From contig CATOGX010000090.1 in assembly GCA_951799405.1 (NCBI GenBank), positions 18,974-82,973 of the forward strand: a stretch of DNA of 64,000 nt, read 5' to 3'. Source of the DNA: Agapetus fuscipes. Taxonomy: Eukaryota > Arthropoda > Insecta > Trichoptera > Glossosomatidae. The stretch's first letter is position 1. The number at the start of each line of letters is the position of its first letter. The notes under the pieces were generated by a model. That model did no database searches. It saw nothing but the letters and a program-made list of their open reading frames with translations, and had not been told where the DNA came from. Positions 18,961 through 29,796 of this stretch are shown piece after piece. The position numbers and the translations under genes are program-made.

Positions 18961-21346
18961 TCTCTGTTTTTCAACCAATAATTATATCGCTTTGACTTTG
19001 AGATCTTGGGGAAGAGAGGAAGTATCTCAAGGGGAGGGGAGGGATAAGATGCACCCCTGACGTTGCAAGGGATGGGGGACTCGGGTTTTGACTGGCGATC
19101 GATACAGATGTGTTTTTCGTTTTCAAAACACTAAAAATAATTAATTTCGTTTTCTAAATTTTTAATAAACTCGGGACTCGGATTTTTACTGGCGATCGAT
19201 ACGGATGTGTTTTGATTCTCTAAACACTAAAAATAATTAAATTTTGATTTTCTAATTTTTAAAAGTATTTTATAAATAAAGGAACATTAATCGACAAAAC
19301 TTTGAATTCGCATCTATTGAACTTGAAATTTAAATAATAACTTTTATAAATATTAAGCGCGGACATTCTTTTGATTTAATTTGGCATTATTATTGTGGAG
19401 TGAAAAGTGCAGTGGTTTTATTTCTTATTGGGATCCGGCATTTCATTATTTAAAATTAAAGCAACTATTTACGTTTAAAACAGAGTTTTTCCTGAGCAGT
19501 TTCCTGGGCTGAGTTTATTTGATTATACTAACAAATTAACTAAATTTCATTGAACATATTACTTCATTTTATTTCCATGTTGGTGTTTTCTTTCAGAGTT
19601 TCTTAACGCTGTGTACTTGGTTATAATATATTTACTTTCAGGGATTCATTGACTTACCTGTGCGGGGGAAAGATTTTCCTGCTTATTTTCTTATCGATGC
19701 ATAATTGTTAATTATAGGTTTATTTCAGAGATTCACCTACTTAACTAAGCGGAGGGAGGTTTTCTTCTTATCTTCGACAAAGTAATTATTTACTGTCGCT
19801 GTCATTTATGTACTAACGCAACACACACACACACACCACTATTGACATTTTGCATTAAATTAGATTCTCTCTCTTGCCGGAATTCTGCAATGTTATATTG
19901 AATTAAGAAATGTTTGGTTCGCTTGCATTCGAGATATACTGATTCCTGAAGCCAGCCGTTCCCAATGTCGTTTCCTTACCGAATGGTCCTTCCTGAAATT
20001 TCCCTTGTTGTGGAAAACGGTTGGACGAGTTGTCCGGTGGGTAGTGTATCGCATAGGTTTGCAAGATGATGGGACCTTTTGTCGTAGTTTATAAATGTGG
20101 GTCTGGTGTTGAAAGTTCCACAGTCACGGGAAGACCCTAGTTTCAGGAAAATTCCTGAAAAACTATAACATTCAATGCAGAATTACCTAATCACTCTTAC
20201 ACATTACGGAATGCTGCTCTCCTTGAGGTGGTGAGAATGAAAGAATGATTATGAAGGATTTGCATGCTGCATGAATTACCTATAAGTAAGGCCTGAAAGT
20301 AATCCATCTGAAGGTGAAAATGTATTCCAAACACACCATTACACATCCATCACACTAGGGGTTGGCCAAGCTAATAAAATACAAATTTCATAAATAAATT
20401 ATAAACAAACAACTCTGCAGTATGTGCTGAAGCCGAAATGCCTGCAATCTCATATCGAGATACACAAAGAATAACGCAGATGTACTTAATGCAGTTGAAT
20501 TTGAAAACCGCTGAGTGACCTTGGTCATAATATGTTCCCGATCACAACAAAGTTCCTGAAAATTGGCAGCAGGCCTCTGGCCAAATACAACCGGATATGT
20601 TCCTGACCTTCTGATTGCAACGAGAGTTCCTGAAATGATCTGGGCTCACTCAGCTGGATTGATGTTCCATGATCTCTGATCATATATACTTGGAGTTTGC
20701 TTGGAGCCAACATTATTGCAGTAACTTGTAGCTGAACACACACAATCCAGACTAACCTTCCTGTCCCGTGGTTTTTTTGCAGCAAAAGATTACCATACGG
20801 AGAAGTTGGGTAGAATACAAGGGGATGGAGGAGGTATTCACAGGTCGTGGGACCATTTGCCATAATTAATTAGAGTCATTTTAATCGACGAGGGTGTCGA
20901 AATCTTAGATTCACGCCGCGTGTACTCGAATCCTTTCCTTGAAATAACTAATAAAGGTCCATTTTGCAGTGCCTTTCAAGTGACTGGTGGTCATAGAAAG
21001 ATGCTGTAAAAGCCATGAACCTATTAATTTACAGGTGGACGCGCAAAGGTAAGAATTACAACAAAGAAGAGATCGCCTTGCATGTAATTACTTTCACTAA
21101 CAAACTAAAACCTAACTGCCTTTCATCTCGCAATTTTTATGTCATTTATGTTTTTATCTGAAAATAATTTCGACTACCTTATATTCCAATTAATTAAACT
21201 CGCACACATTAAGACCGTTCCGTAATTAATAACGCTTAAATCTCGTCGCCTTAAAAATAATTGTAGTTCATACTACCTCATCTTTGATCGCGTAAACGCA
21301 AAATCAATACTCGTTATAATCTTATAAAAAGGTAGAAATGTATGAG
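18961..21346. other. About 2.4 kb without recognisable gene
   Basis: Contains an imperfect tandem pair of about 95 bp (19081-19170 and 19171-19262, each with ACTGGCGATCGATAC), a CA run (19823-19837) and several TTCCTGAAA motifs between 19940 and 20640. The longest frame (20525-20863, minus) shows no domain. I see no exon signals I would trust. Confidence 0.6.
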
Positions 21347-22190
21347 CAGGGGCATTTTAAGCTATTTTGGGTAGGGTCCAACGCTGCTCATGGGGGCCCC
21401 CCCCCCCCAAAATGAGTAGGTAATTTTGTAGGACATTTTTTGAAACACAATTTAATGACAATTTTTTAGAAAAGTAGGTAGGTACATCATTATAGGTAGC
21501 TACCTACATTAGGTAGCTAGGCACAACGTAACGGTTCAAAACATTTTTTTTCGTAATTTCGCAGTCACGAGTTTTTCTAGTATAGTCGAAAAATCTAAAT
21601 TCTGTAAGGTGTCGTAATTTATGTTCATCACTGACAGGAGATTCAGTTTGTGCTGGGAAATTGTAGTCCTGAGGTCATTTTTTGTCAATTTTAATTTTGA
21701 AAACGCCCTTTCTCCCGTTGCGTTACTCACAGGGGCATTTTAAGCTATTTTGGGTAGGGTCCAACGCTGCTCATGCCCCCCCCCCCCCCCCCTCCAAATA
21801 AGTAGGTAATGACATTTTTTTAAACACAATTTAATGACAATCGAAATACCTACGCAAAAATGCTAGGCTGGTTTGTTATTGGTTTGGTTTGGCGTGCAGC
21901 GTGGCACGGTTTGGCACGTCAAAACATTGTTTTATTATTTATAACAATTTTTTGCAATAGGTTTAATTTTTTTTGTAATTTCTTTCAAAAGTACATACCT
22001 ACCTAAAATTTTTTTATAGTGAAGAATTATTTCTCATGTTTTTTAATTATTTTTTTCAAGAGGAGCTAAATACTGTAAAAAAAATAACCCAAAAGGGCCC
22101 CCGCGGGGCCCCCTCCGGGGGCCCTGCGGGGCCCCTTGGGCCTTGGGGCCCTGTCCGCTGCGGGTACTGCGGACCCCCCTTAAACTGGCA
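21347..22190 (-). mobile_element. hAT-type element remnants with two tandem 3' ends
   Basis: CAGGGGCATTTTAAGC, a hAT-like terminus, occurs at 21347 and again at 21730 in the same orientation. Both are followed by the same subterminal block and a C run. A transposase C-terminal fragment lies between them. A GC-rich stretch with repeated GGGGCCCC-like blocks follows (22095-22180). Confidence 0.6.
21536..21730 (-). pseudogene. hAT transposase C-terminal dimerisation fragment
   Basis: The reading frame contains ATGERAFSKLKLTKNDLR, the typical hAT C-terminal dimerisation motif (also found in ZMYM1-like proteins). The fragment is about 60 residues and is cut at its N-terminal side by the second terminal repeat at 21730. 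No catalytic residues remain. Confidence 0.75.
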
Positions 22191-22218
22191 CTATGTATGA
22201 GGGGTACACCTCCCAAAA

Positions 22219-22615
22219 AAGTACTTGGGTTTGCCACTAAAGTAGATTTTGAAACGGTAAAACAAAAAATTACACAACGTTCTGTTTCATTATCTTCCAC
22301 ACGACGAGGAGTCCTAACCTTAGCTAGACGATCACATAATAATTGGCCAAAAATAATTACTACCTCGGTTGGGGTAGATTGCTCTTCCAGCAACTGAAAC
22401 TGAAGGTTGGGAAAGAATCGAAGCAACCTAGTGCTATTCCTTCAGAGAAGGTTTGTTGCACTTGAATCCTGGTGATTCCAGGGTATTCTCCTGCACATTC
22501 GATCGCTCCACTTCTACCGGAGGAGGTAAAAATCCCTCTTTCGTGCCTTTTCTTTTCGACTCTTCGTACGTTCCTCCGTCTCCCCTTCTTCGCCAGGGGG
22601 GGGGGGAACATTACA
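22219..22615 (+). repeat. LTR fragment related to the gag-only LTR element
   Basis: A block of about 120 bp from 22226 (TTTGCCACTAAAGTAGATTT onward) is almost identical to 50573-50690 and 54673-54790. The middle part differs, and the end again matches (G run then GAACATTACA versus GAACTCTACA). It is inserted in a LINE tail. GTAC lies on both sides and might be a 4-bp duplication. The first about 1.45 kb of the LTR is missing. Confidence 0.65.
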
Positions 22616-22616
22616 G

Positions 22617-22725
22617 TACACAATCAGCATTTGTAAGCGCGAACTACACGTGTTTGTTTTTGGGCATACATCTGAGAGCTTTGAATGAATATATCCTTGC
22701 AACTTAGATTATAGATTATAGACTA
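22617..22725 (+). mobile_element. LINE 3'-unit, terminal part
   Basis: ACACAATCAGCATTTGTAAG to TTAGATTATAGATTATAGAC, the distal half of the unit, directly after the LTR fragment. Confidence 0.7.
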
Positions 22726-23045
22726 TTAATGTGGTTTTACGATGTTTCACGATTTTTTTATGCCACAAGCGCCTTTAGGACAAAAAAGGCCAAAGTCTTG
22801 TCGGTTACACCAAAACTATACTTGGAAAACGCAGTTGTTTGCTTGGGCATAAACAACAACAAAAAATCATCGTAGAGCTATGGAAATAAGCGCATTAGAA
22901 AGAGCGAAAATTTTTAAGTAGGATAGCATTCATAACTCATCTTTAACCAAAACGTCGCTTATTTTTACTTCCTTTTAACCGTCGAAATGAATTTGTCAAC
23001 CCAGCATAGAGCACATTGTCTTGTCTTGTCTTGTATCCTGCCGCC

Positions 23046-23410
23046 ATTCCTCTAGGGGTGGCCGGTACCTCCACATAAGTGCCTCCACTTGGCTCTGTCC
23101 TTGCACACTTCTTTCATCTCATCTAGTTTCATCACTCTTTTCATGCACGCTCTTCTCTTGTTTCCACTCTGCAGATTCGATTCATTCGCAATCTCACTTA
23201 TCTGATGAAACATTTGAAAGTATAAATGGTATATTTTTTTGCTCCACCTGGATTCGAGCGCATGACCTTCCATTTACAAGTCAAAAGCGCAACCACTTTA
23301 CTACGGACTGGTCATGTATATTGTGTAAGCGCGAAATTACACGTATATAATATTAGTGTGCATGCATTTAATATGAATCTTGAATATAAATTTATCTTTG
23401 TAACTGACAT
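23046..23410. mobile_element. LINE RT fragment (-), SINE A head (-) and LINE tail (+) joined
   Basis: 23046-23205 encodes on the minus strand ISEIANESNLQSGNKRRACM and KDRAKW, the C-terminal end of the LINE family. 23217-23312 is a reversed family A head. 23313-23410 is the LINE tail in plus orientation. The SINE/tail junction resembles that at 18260-18290. Confidence 0.65.
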
Positions 23411-23755
23411 ACAGATAATTAATTTTTTCTTCTCAGCTTTACATATAATTTCCATAAAACAACTTTTTAAAATTCAAAAACTATTTATTCAAATCTCCTC
23501 GATAACATTTCCAGTACTTTTCAGGATTTTCAACTTGTTTTCGCGTCTCTGACCTCTGTAATCTTTGACCCCCCCCCCCCCCCCCCATATCATTCTGCAG
23601 TTGAAAAATGCATAATAATGCTATTCGGAATGCAGTTCCAATGCATGAAAAACAAACAGAGTAATCAAACAGACATAAAAAGATGTCGTGAAAACCTTTA
23701 TTTATACAAATTTAAATAAGTCAAATTCAATTTCATTAAAAATCACTTTTTGAGT

Positions 23756-23993
23756 AGACCGGTCCGTGGTTCAGTGGTAACACTTCGCACTCTGAATGGA
23801 AGGTAGTGAGTTCGAATCCCGGCGGAGCACAAAAAATATACCATTTATATTTTCAAATTTGTTTCTTGCTGGGTTGAAAAATTCATAAAACCTTTACCAA
23901 TGACCGGTCACCAAAGGTCCATCCAGCCTTACAGCAACTGGGTCTTGCTTGAGAATTGGCGCTTTGTAGAGACGACGATCAAGCTCGTAAAAA
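23756..23993 (+). mobile_element. SINE family A
   Basis: Head GACCGGTCCGTGGTTCAGTG, B box AGTTCGAATCCCGGC and body to ACGATCAAGCTCG. It joins a family B copy at 23994 with almost no spacer. Confidence 0.75.
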
Positions 23994-24262
23994 GGTCGAT
24001 AGCTCAATTGGTAGAATGTTTGTATTCCATGCCGAGAGCAAGGGTTCGATCTCAAAGGTTTACTCAGCCTTCACAAGAAATGAGAACCAGCCCCCCCGGG
24101 AGCTGGGAAATCTCCACTTCAACTGAAAGTGGTTGGTGTGAGGCCGGCCCCCTTACCTGTAAAAATAAAAAGGTCTCGAAGCGCCACATGCGACCCCTTC
24201 GGGGATAACGCAGGCAAGAAGTTGCACTATATGTGTGGCTTATTTGCGTTTTTTTTTAGTAC
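23994..24262 (+). mobile_element. SINE family B
   Basis: TCGATAGCTCAATTGGTAGA head, then the TTTACTCAGCCTTCACAAG body and the end TATGTGTGGCTTATTTGCG. The region between the B box and the TTTACTCAG block is shorter than in other copies. Confidence 0.75.
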
Positions 24263-24324
24263 CTTCCATCTTCTGGTGTACCCTAAATTGAAACCTCAAA
24301 TTCAAATTTAAAAAAAAAAACTAT

Positions 24325-24530
24325 TAGATACAGTGTTTTTGTGCTACGCCATGAATCAAACTCACTACCTTCCAATAGCGAGTCCTAAGCGTTAACCATC
24401 TGACTATGGACCGGTAGAAATGAAATAAAATAATAATATTAGGATCGTATACATTTGGTGTACGCTGTTTTTGTGTGAATCATACCTCAAGAGCGCTCTA
24501 CAAGCTTGGTCATCCATCACTCGTCGCCTT
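24325..24530 (-). mobile_element. SINE family A fragments, degenerate
   Basis: Reverse head (24325-24415, ending TGGACCGGT) and a reverse end block (24440-24530, GCTGTTTTTGTGTGAATCAT). Middle part lost or rearranged. Confidence 0.5.
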
Positions 24531-24799
24531 AGAAATCGAAAATTACTCAAAAAAGTCCCAGTTCGTCCCCTCAGTGCTTGTCTGGCTTATCTACTATTTG
24601 GTATCACATTCTAGAAAATCTGAGCTAAGAAAAAAACGTGATGTGAGATAATGTGAGAGTTGTTTTAAATATTTTTACAATCAATTTCCAGCTTTCATAA
24701 GACACATTGGTTCAGTACATATACATTGCTCATGTGAGATCACCTTTATTAGAGATAAGACAAACAAGCACTAATGTGACGAGCTGTGACAGTTTTTTT

Positions 24800-24935
24800 C
24801 GTAAATGCATTTGAATTTTTCAACCCCACGAAGAGCGTATTTGAAGAAACGAAAGATTGTTTTTGTGCTTCATCGGAAATCAAACCCGCGGCCCTCCGTT
24901 TACGAGTAGCGTTAACCACTAGACTATGAACCATA
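24800..24935 (-). mobile_element. SINE family A head fragment, degenerate
   Basis: Reverse complement carries the family A head with AGTGGTTAACGC and a B-box remnant, plus part of the body (TTCAACCCCACGAAGAGC). Confidence 0.5.
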
Positions 24936-25039
24936 CCTACTGTGGTATTTTCATTTCTAAGGAAGCAGTCTTCACTTCTAAATGGCATTTTTCACGACAC
25001 TCTTGAATTTCCAACAGAGTTGTAAAGAATCAAAAACAT

Positions 25040-25135
25040 CAATCTAGGATTTTTCTGAAAATCATATAAATATATGGAAAAACTGAGAATATATTTACCT
25101 GTGTTTCCATATATTTATTAAATTTTCGGAAAAAT
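25040..25135. repeat. Imperfect palindrome of about 95 bp
   Basis: TAGGATTTTTCTGAAAAT near 25047 pairs with ATTTTCGGAAAAATCCTA near 25115, with ATATATGGAAA/TTTCCATATAT inside. Could be a small foldback or MITE. Confidence 0.55.
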
Positions 25136-25461
25136 CCTACATTGCCGTATTTGATGCTACGCTACTAAATTGCTTAGAAGCTATATAATATAATAGATGT
25201 CTCTATTTCTCTCCATTATTGTCGCGCATTCTATGTAAGTACCCCGAGTATAAAATTCTACGTTTAAACTCAAAGAAAGAGTTTCACCAAAACTCAAAAG
25301 TGTATGGAAAATTTAAATAAGTCTCGAGTTTCCATTGAGGTATAATATAAGTGGAGCTGAAGCTAGCTTACAGCATTGAAGCACACTATGGATCAAAGCT
25401 GTCAGCCAGACAGACCTGTCAAATTAAGACCTGCAATTAAGGAACGCAATTCACGAAGCTA

Positions 25462-25705
25462 TTTTGACTTATAGGTTGGTATGCAGCTGACCACCCATGC
25501 TATAAAAATGGTTCACTTTGCCAATGTCACCCCTGTCTCAGGGAAGGACGGCAAGAGTTGCAGCGTGTATGTCCATTTGAGATTTGTTTTTTTATGTTGT
25601 AAGCTCACATGCGGCATGTGCAAGCGCGAACTTGTACGTGTCTGGTTGTGAAAATGCATGTAATGTGAATCTCCATTGTAACATATCTTTGCAACTTAGA
25701 TTAGA
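25462..25705 (+). mobile_element. LINE 3'-unit copy
   Basis: Stand-alone unit from TTTTGACTTATAGGTTGG to TTGCAACTTAGATTAGATT. No RT codons upstream. Confidence 0.8.
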
Positions 25706-25739
25706 TTTGATTTTTCCTGGCCAGTTGTCTTCATGCGAA

Positions 25740-25895
25740 AGCAGAAGCTTGTATGCTTGTAATGGCATCTGTTGAACCAGGGTCGAAGTTATGGTCAAGT
25801 GGACCAGACGCAGATTCGGTTCTCCGATCCAAACGTTATTCTGTTCCAAATACGCTAGTCGAACATGCACCTCGACCACCTCGGCCATAACACCG
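25740..25895 (-). mobile_element. SINE family D copy
   Basis: Reverse strand: CCGAGGTGGTCGAGGTGCAT, GGATCGGAGAACC and the block TTGACCATAACTTCGACCCT. It matches 34320-34480 in arm B, where the head has a B-box-like GGTTCGATCC. Confidence 0.5.
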
Positions 25896-25909
25896 ACATA
25901 TTTTGATAA

Positions 25910-26262
25910 AACGCTTCTTCTTCTTCTCCAGTTTCAATCCTGGGATTGGCTTGCAGCAATTTTGTTCACTCTTCTCCTCCATTCCTCCCTGTCTTGTGCG
26001 GCTTTTTTAAAGTCTGCATATGATGAGCAGCGCACGTCCACCAACAGGTCCTCCTGGTATTCTTGGCGTGGGCGTCCCCTAGAGTTGGTCCCCTCGGTCA
26101 TCCCCTCCATTATGGCATGCGCAAGAGACCTTCTTGTCGTATTACATGGCTGATCCATCTTGCACGCCAAGTCCTGAGCAGGTGCCTTCCTCCTTCGATT
26201 ATTTGGAGAACCTCCTCATTTGTGGTGCGGTCTCTCCAGGAAATTCCTAGAAGCCTTCTATA
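25910..26262 (-). pseudogene. Fragment of a second LINE family, ORF C-terminus
   Basis: Minus strand encodes TTRRSLAHAIMEGMTEGTNS, RGRPRQ and DFKKAAQDREEWRRRVNKIA, the end of a LINE ORF2. It is different in sequence from the main family of this window. About 80 residues, 5'-truncated. Confidence 0.65.
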
Positions 26263-26500
26263 TGAGAATGAAACGCTATTGTTGAGTTAAAATGTAAACG
26301 TTTATACTTGGGGTAAGGAAAGTGAGTGCCTACAATCTTTCCGTGTAATCAACTTGCAAATTGACGTTGAAATGTCCTCGCGTCTACCCACAGTAAGTGA
26401 GATAGCAGCTAATGATCTAGCGAGAACCTATTGCAGTCTTTTTTTAAGTAAATTCCAAAATGTGGTCCTAGAAGAGACCTCTTGGATTTTTCTGAAAGTA

Positions 26501-27083
26501 GGGGAACACCGGGCAAGATGGGGTAGTTAAGGTTTAAATCTCCAAAAATCATAAGGGTTCATGGTTTTATAATCATTTTTATTCTTAATCAGTATTGTAG
26601 TTATCAGTCTTACATATTAAATTTAAATCAGGAACATAGAACCATAGAATTATGAGTAAAAAAATAAAATGTAGAAAATGACATATCACCCCATCATGCC
26701 CGATAGGTCGGGTAAGATGGGGTGGCCCTAATGGGTTTTAAAATAAATAACCCTAACAAAAATATACAATTAATATTTCATAATAAAACAAGTTATTACC
26801 TGTTACTGCAGTGTACCTACTGTTGATAGGATTTACCACGATGCCGCTTGAAATTCCCCAAATACAAGTTTCATGCACTGCCAAACGTATTTATAAGAAA
26901 TTTTAATGCCAACAAACGAAATCTAATTATTGACGATAGCTACAACAAATGACTTGCCGCCGTGTTTGTACTCGTGTGACTAAGAACTGTCATGGCGGGC
27001 AGTAGCGAAATGGCAGAGCGAACGTGATTGGTCAATTCAAATCACCTGATAGGCCTGATGACCCGTCTTGCCCGGTGTTCCCC
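26501..27083. mobile_element. MITE with GGGGAACACCGGGCAAGA terminal repeats
   Basis: 583 bp with perfect 18-bp terminal inverted repeats GGGGAACACCGGGCAAGA, extended imperfectly, flanked by TA on both sides (26499-26500 and 27084-27085). The TA flank suggests Tc1/mariner mobilisation. No ORF. Internal GGTCGGGTAAGATGGGGTGG repeats part of the TIR. Confidence 0.85.
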
Positions 27084-27116
27084 TACCATAATATAGACTA
27101 AGAGCCAGACGTACGA

Positions 27117-27435
27117 AACCTTACCTCATCGACTACCAGGCAGAGACTTGGTCAGGCTGGTAGTTTGCATCGAGTACATCATTTTTTCACTGGTCTGCCT
27201 TTTCCTATCCTGGAGCGTTTTGGATGCGGCCTCTTCAAAGAGGCCCAAAAAATGGTGCAAACTACCTCATCGACTACCAGGCAGAAACATGTTTGGGGAG
27301 GTGTCCGGCATCGAGTGCATGCCTTTTCTGCAGATTTTGGTGATCCTACCCTGGAGCGTTCTGGAGGCGGCCTCTTCAAAGAGGCCCAAAAAATGGTGCA
27401 AACTACCTCATCGACTACCAGGCAGAGACTAGTAA
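27117..27435 (+). repeat. Tandem repeat, about 150-bp unit
   Basis: ACCTCATCGACTACCAGGCA recurs at 27122, 27266 and about 27407, with GGAGCG...GCGGCCTCTTCAAAGAGG between. The single-copy version without duplication is at about 43365-43480. Confidence 0.85.
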
Positions 27436-28299
27436 GAGATGATGATCTACGTTATTTACCTGCTTTTTGCATTAAAAAAAATACTCCAAACCTGGAGCAT
27501 TTTGAATGCGGTCATTTTTTTAACAAATAAATAAATCGATCTTTTGATATAAGTTGTATGAGTCATGAGAATAAAGAAAAAAAAATATATGTTACATTCG
27601 TTAATAATAACAATAAAATTAACATACCAAAAATTTGTATTTCCAACCCTTCTGGTTCAGGAGAAAAAAGGGTAAAACGGTATTGTTTATATTATATTTT
27701 ATGACTCAAAAACAAAGTACAATAATTGAAATTTTTGTAAATCAAAAATAAGAACGTTAATTTTAAAACAATAATAGTCTCTTACACATTCTTTCTATCT
27801 GCTATAGTTTCACGAGAAATGAATTTTAAAGTCAAATATTTTCCAAAAAACTTTACGTCGTGTCCCGTTTTTGGTCAAAATCTAGCTTAAACGCCTCAGT
27901 ACTTTATTTTAACATAATATAAAAAATAATATCGTATAGAAGATTAAACATATATTAAAACTACATGGATACTTACTTACTTATAATAAAGGGTTGTAAA
28001 TTATCTGTCCTGTTATAGTTAGAATGTTGAAAATAAGTATATACCTCGTAGCACGAGGGAGATGCGTGATATCATCGATGTATAATATGCATGGATGGGC
28101 GACGAAAGCAATCTTTTGAGACGTAAGAATTCCCCAACGCGCGTATCAGAAATTAAATGTACAGTAGACTGCACATGACTTTACAGCATAAAATAAAGTT
28201 GTTTTGAGGTGATATTTAATTTTCACAACAAAATGTTTAATTTGTATTACTAATGAAGCCAATCTGCTTAAGTAATTTTAATTTTGCGGTACGATCATT
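27436..28299. other. Non-coding, partly paralogous to 43390-44110
   Basis: 27436-27560 and 27620-27830 match 43388-43530 and 43590-43725 plus 44075-44095. The copy at 43 kb carries a SINE A not present here. No gene seen. Confidence 0.65.
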
Positions 28300-28555
28300 T
28301 TTCTTGACTTATAGATTTGTATGAGGCTGACCACCCATACTGTAAAAAATGGTTCACTTTGACAATGTCAACCCTATTTCAGGGAAAGTAGGCAAGAGTA
28401 GCAGGGCTTATGTTCACTTGAGATTGGGTTTTTATATTGTAGGTTCATATGCGGCATGTGTAAGCGCGAACTTATACGTGTCTGCTTATGGGAATACGTT
28501 TAATATAAATCTCAAATGATATTTATATTTGCAGCTTAGATTTAGATTATTGGTC
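28300..28555 (+). mobile_element. LINE 3'-unit copy
   Basis: Stand-alone unit, TTCTTGACTTATAGATTTGT to GCAGCTTAGATTTAGATT. Confidence 0.8.
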
Positions 28556-29796
28556 ACTTTTGTATAAAAAATAACACTTCAAAGCCTAGTATTTTAAATT
28601 AACCTTGTATAATCATTTTTGTATTTTTCTTCTACGTACTTTTTCATTGCTGTATTTTTTATATGGCTGGTCATGTATTGCACCCTCCACGTGACTAAGC
28701 TGCAATTAACATTTTATTATTATTATTGCTATCAAGAAAATTACAAGAAATTTTTGTATGGAAATTTTTCGCTTTATACGGTGGCTATATTTTACTTTTC
28801 GAAAACAATAGTGATAAATAAATGTAGGTTCATACAATGGCTTTCAAATCGGCTGGCAATAATTTTTTATTAGCCCTTACGCTGCCTAGAAATTTTAAAA
28901 TATTGTTACTTTATAGCAGTCCGAAGGAGCTATAAAGTGTTGTATTCGTCCGATTTTTTTTTTGAGGTTTCAACGGAAATGAGTTGTCCTGCACCAGGAC
29001 ATGCAAAAAAACCTAATTTGTCGAACCTGTCCGTCCGTCCGTCCGTCCGTCCGTCCGTCCGTATGTATGTATGTCCGTATGCCCTAGCCGAAACTACTTA
29101 TCGCAGAGACACCAATTTTTGGATTAAGAAAATTGATAACCACAACTTTTGATGAGCCGACTGGCATGGCACCAACCTGAAAATTCAAGATAGCTGCCAT
29201 ACAAAAAAAAACATAAAATTTCACTTTTCTCCAAAACGGCTCTAATGATTTACTTTAAAACTTCAGTGTGATCGTTGCTTAAATTGTCACTAAGAAAAAT
29301 AGCTTTAGCAGCACTCTTGCCAATCTTCGTCTATGGGTTGCCATATGAAAAAAATAAACAATTGTGATTTTCTCAGAAGTGAAAGCGTTGACAAAAGAAT
29401 AATTCTTTACAATACGAGTATTATACATAACATAAAATTAAATATATTTTTTTAATATAATAACATAAAGTGACGTTAACATGATATCAAAAATTGAAAT
29501 TAAAAGGCTACAAGAACCCATCAGAACGCAAAAAACTTTTATATTTCTTAACTTTAATAGAAAGAACTCTCTTATCACTATAATTCATAGTGAAACATTT
29601 TTCAAATTTTAGAAAATTCAAGATGGTTTCCGAACAGCTGAAAGTTTCATATGAGATTTGCTCAAAAACGGCTCCTACGATTTTCTCTATTTTTTTTTGC
29701 ACAATCGTCATTATAATAGTGCTATGTAACAACAATTATCATTGCCTCGTAATTTTCTTTGTTTTGGGGGTTGCCATACAAGAGATTTTTTTTTTT
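28556..29796. other. AT-rich non-coding stretch with GTCC/GTAT microsatellite
   Basis: (GTCC)n at about 29029-29060 followed by (GTAT)n to 29070, a pattern common in interspersed arthropod repeats. GGGGTTGCCATACAAGAGA at 29765 is repeated with one change at 30067. No gene. Confidence 0.6.

Noticed and set aside
20525..20863. 112-residue ORF on the minus strand
   Set aside because: No domain, and the region is compositionally like its non-coding surroundings.
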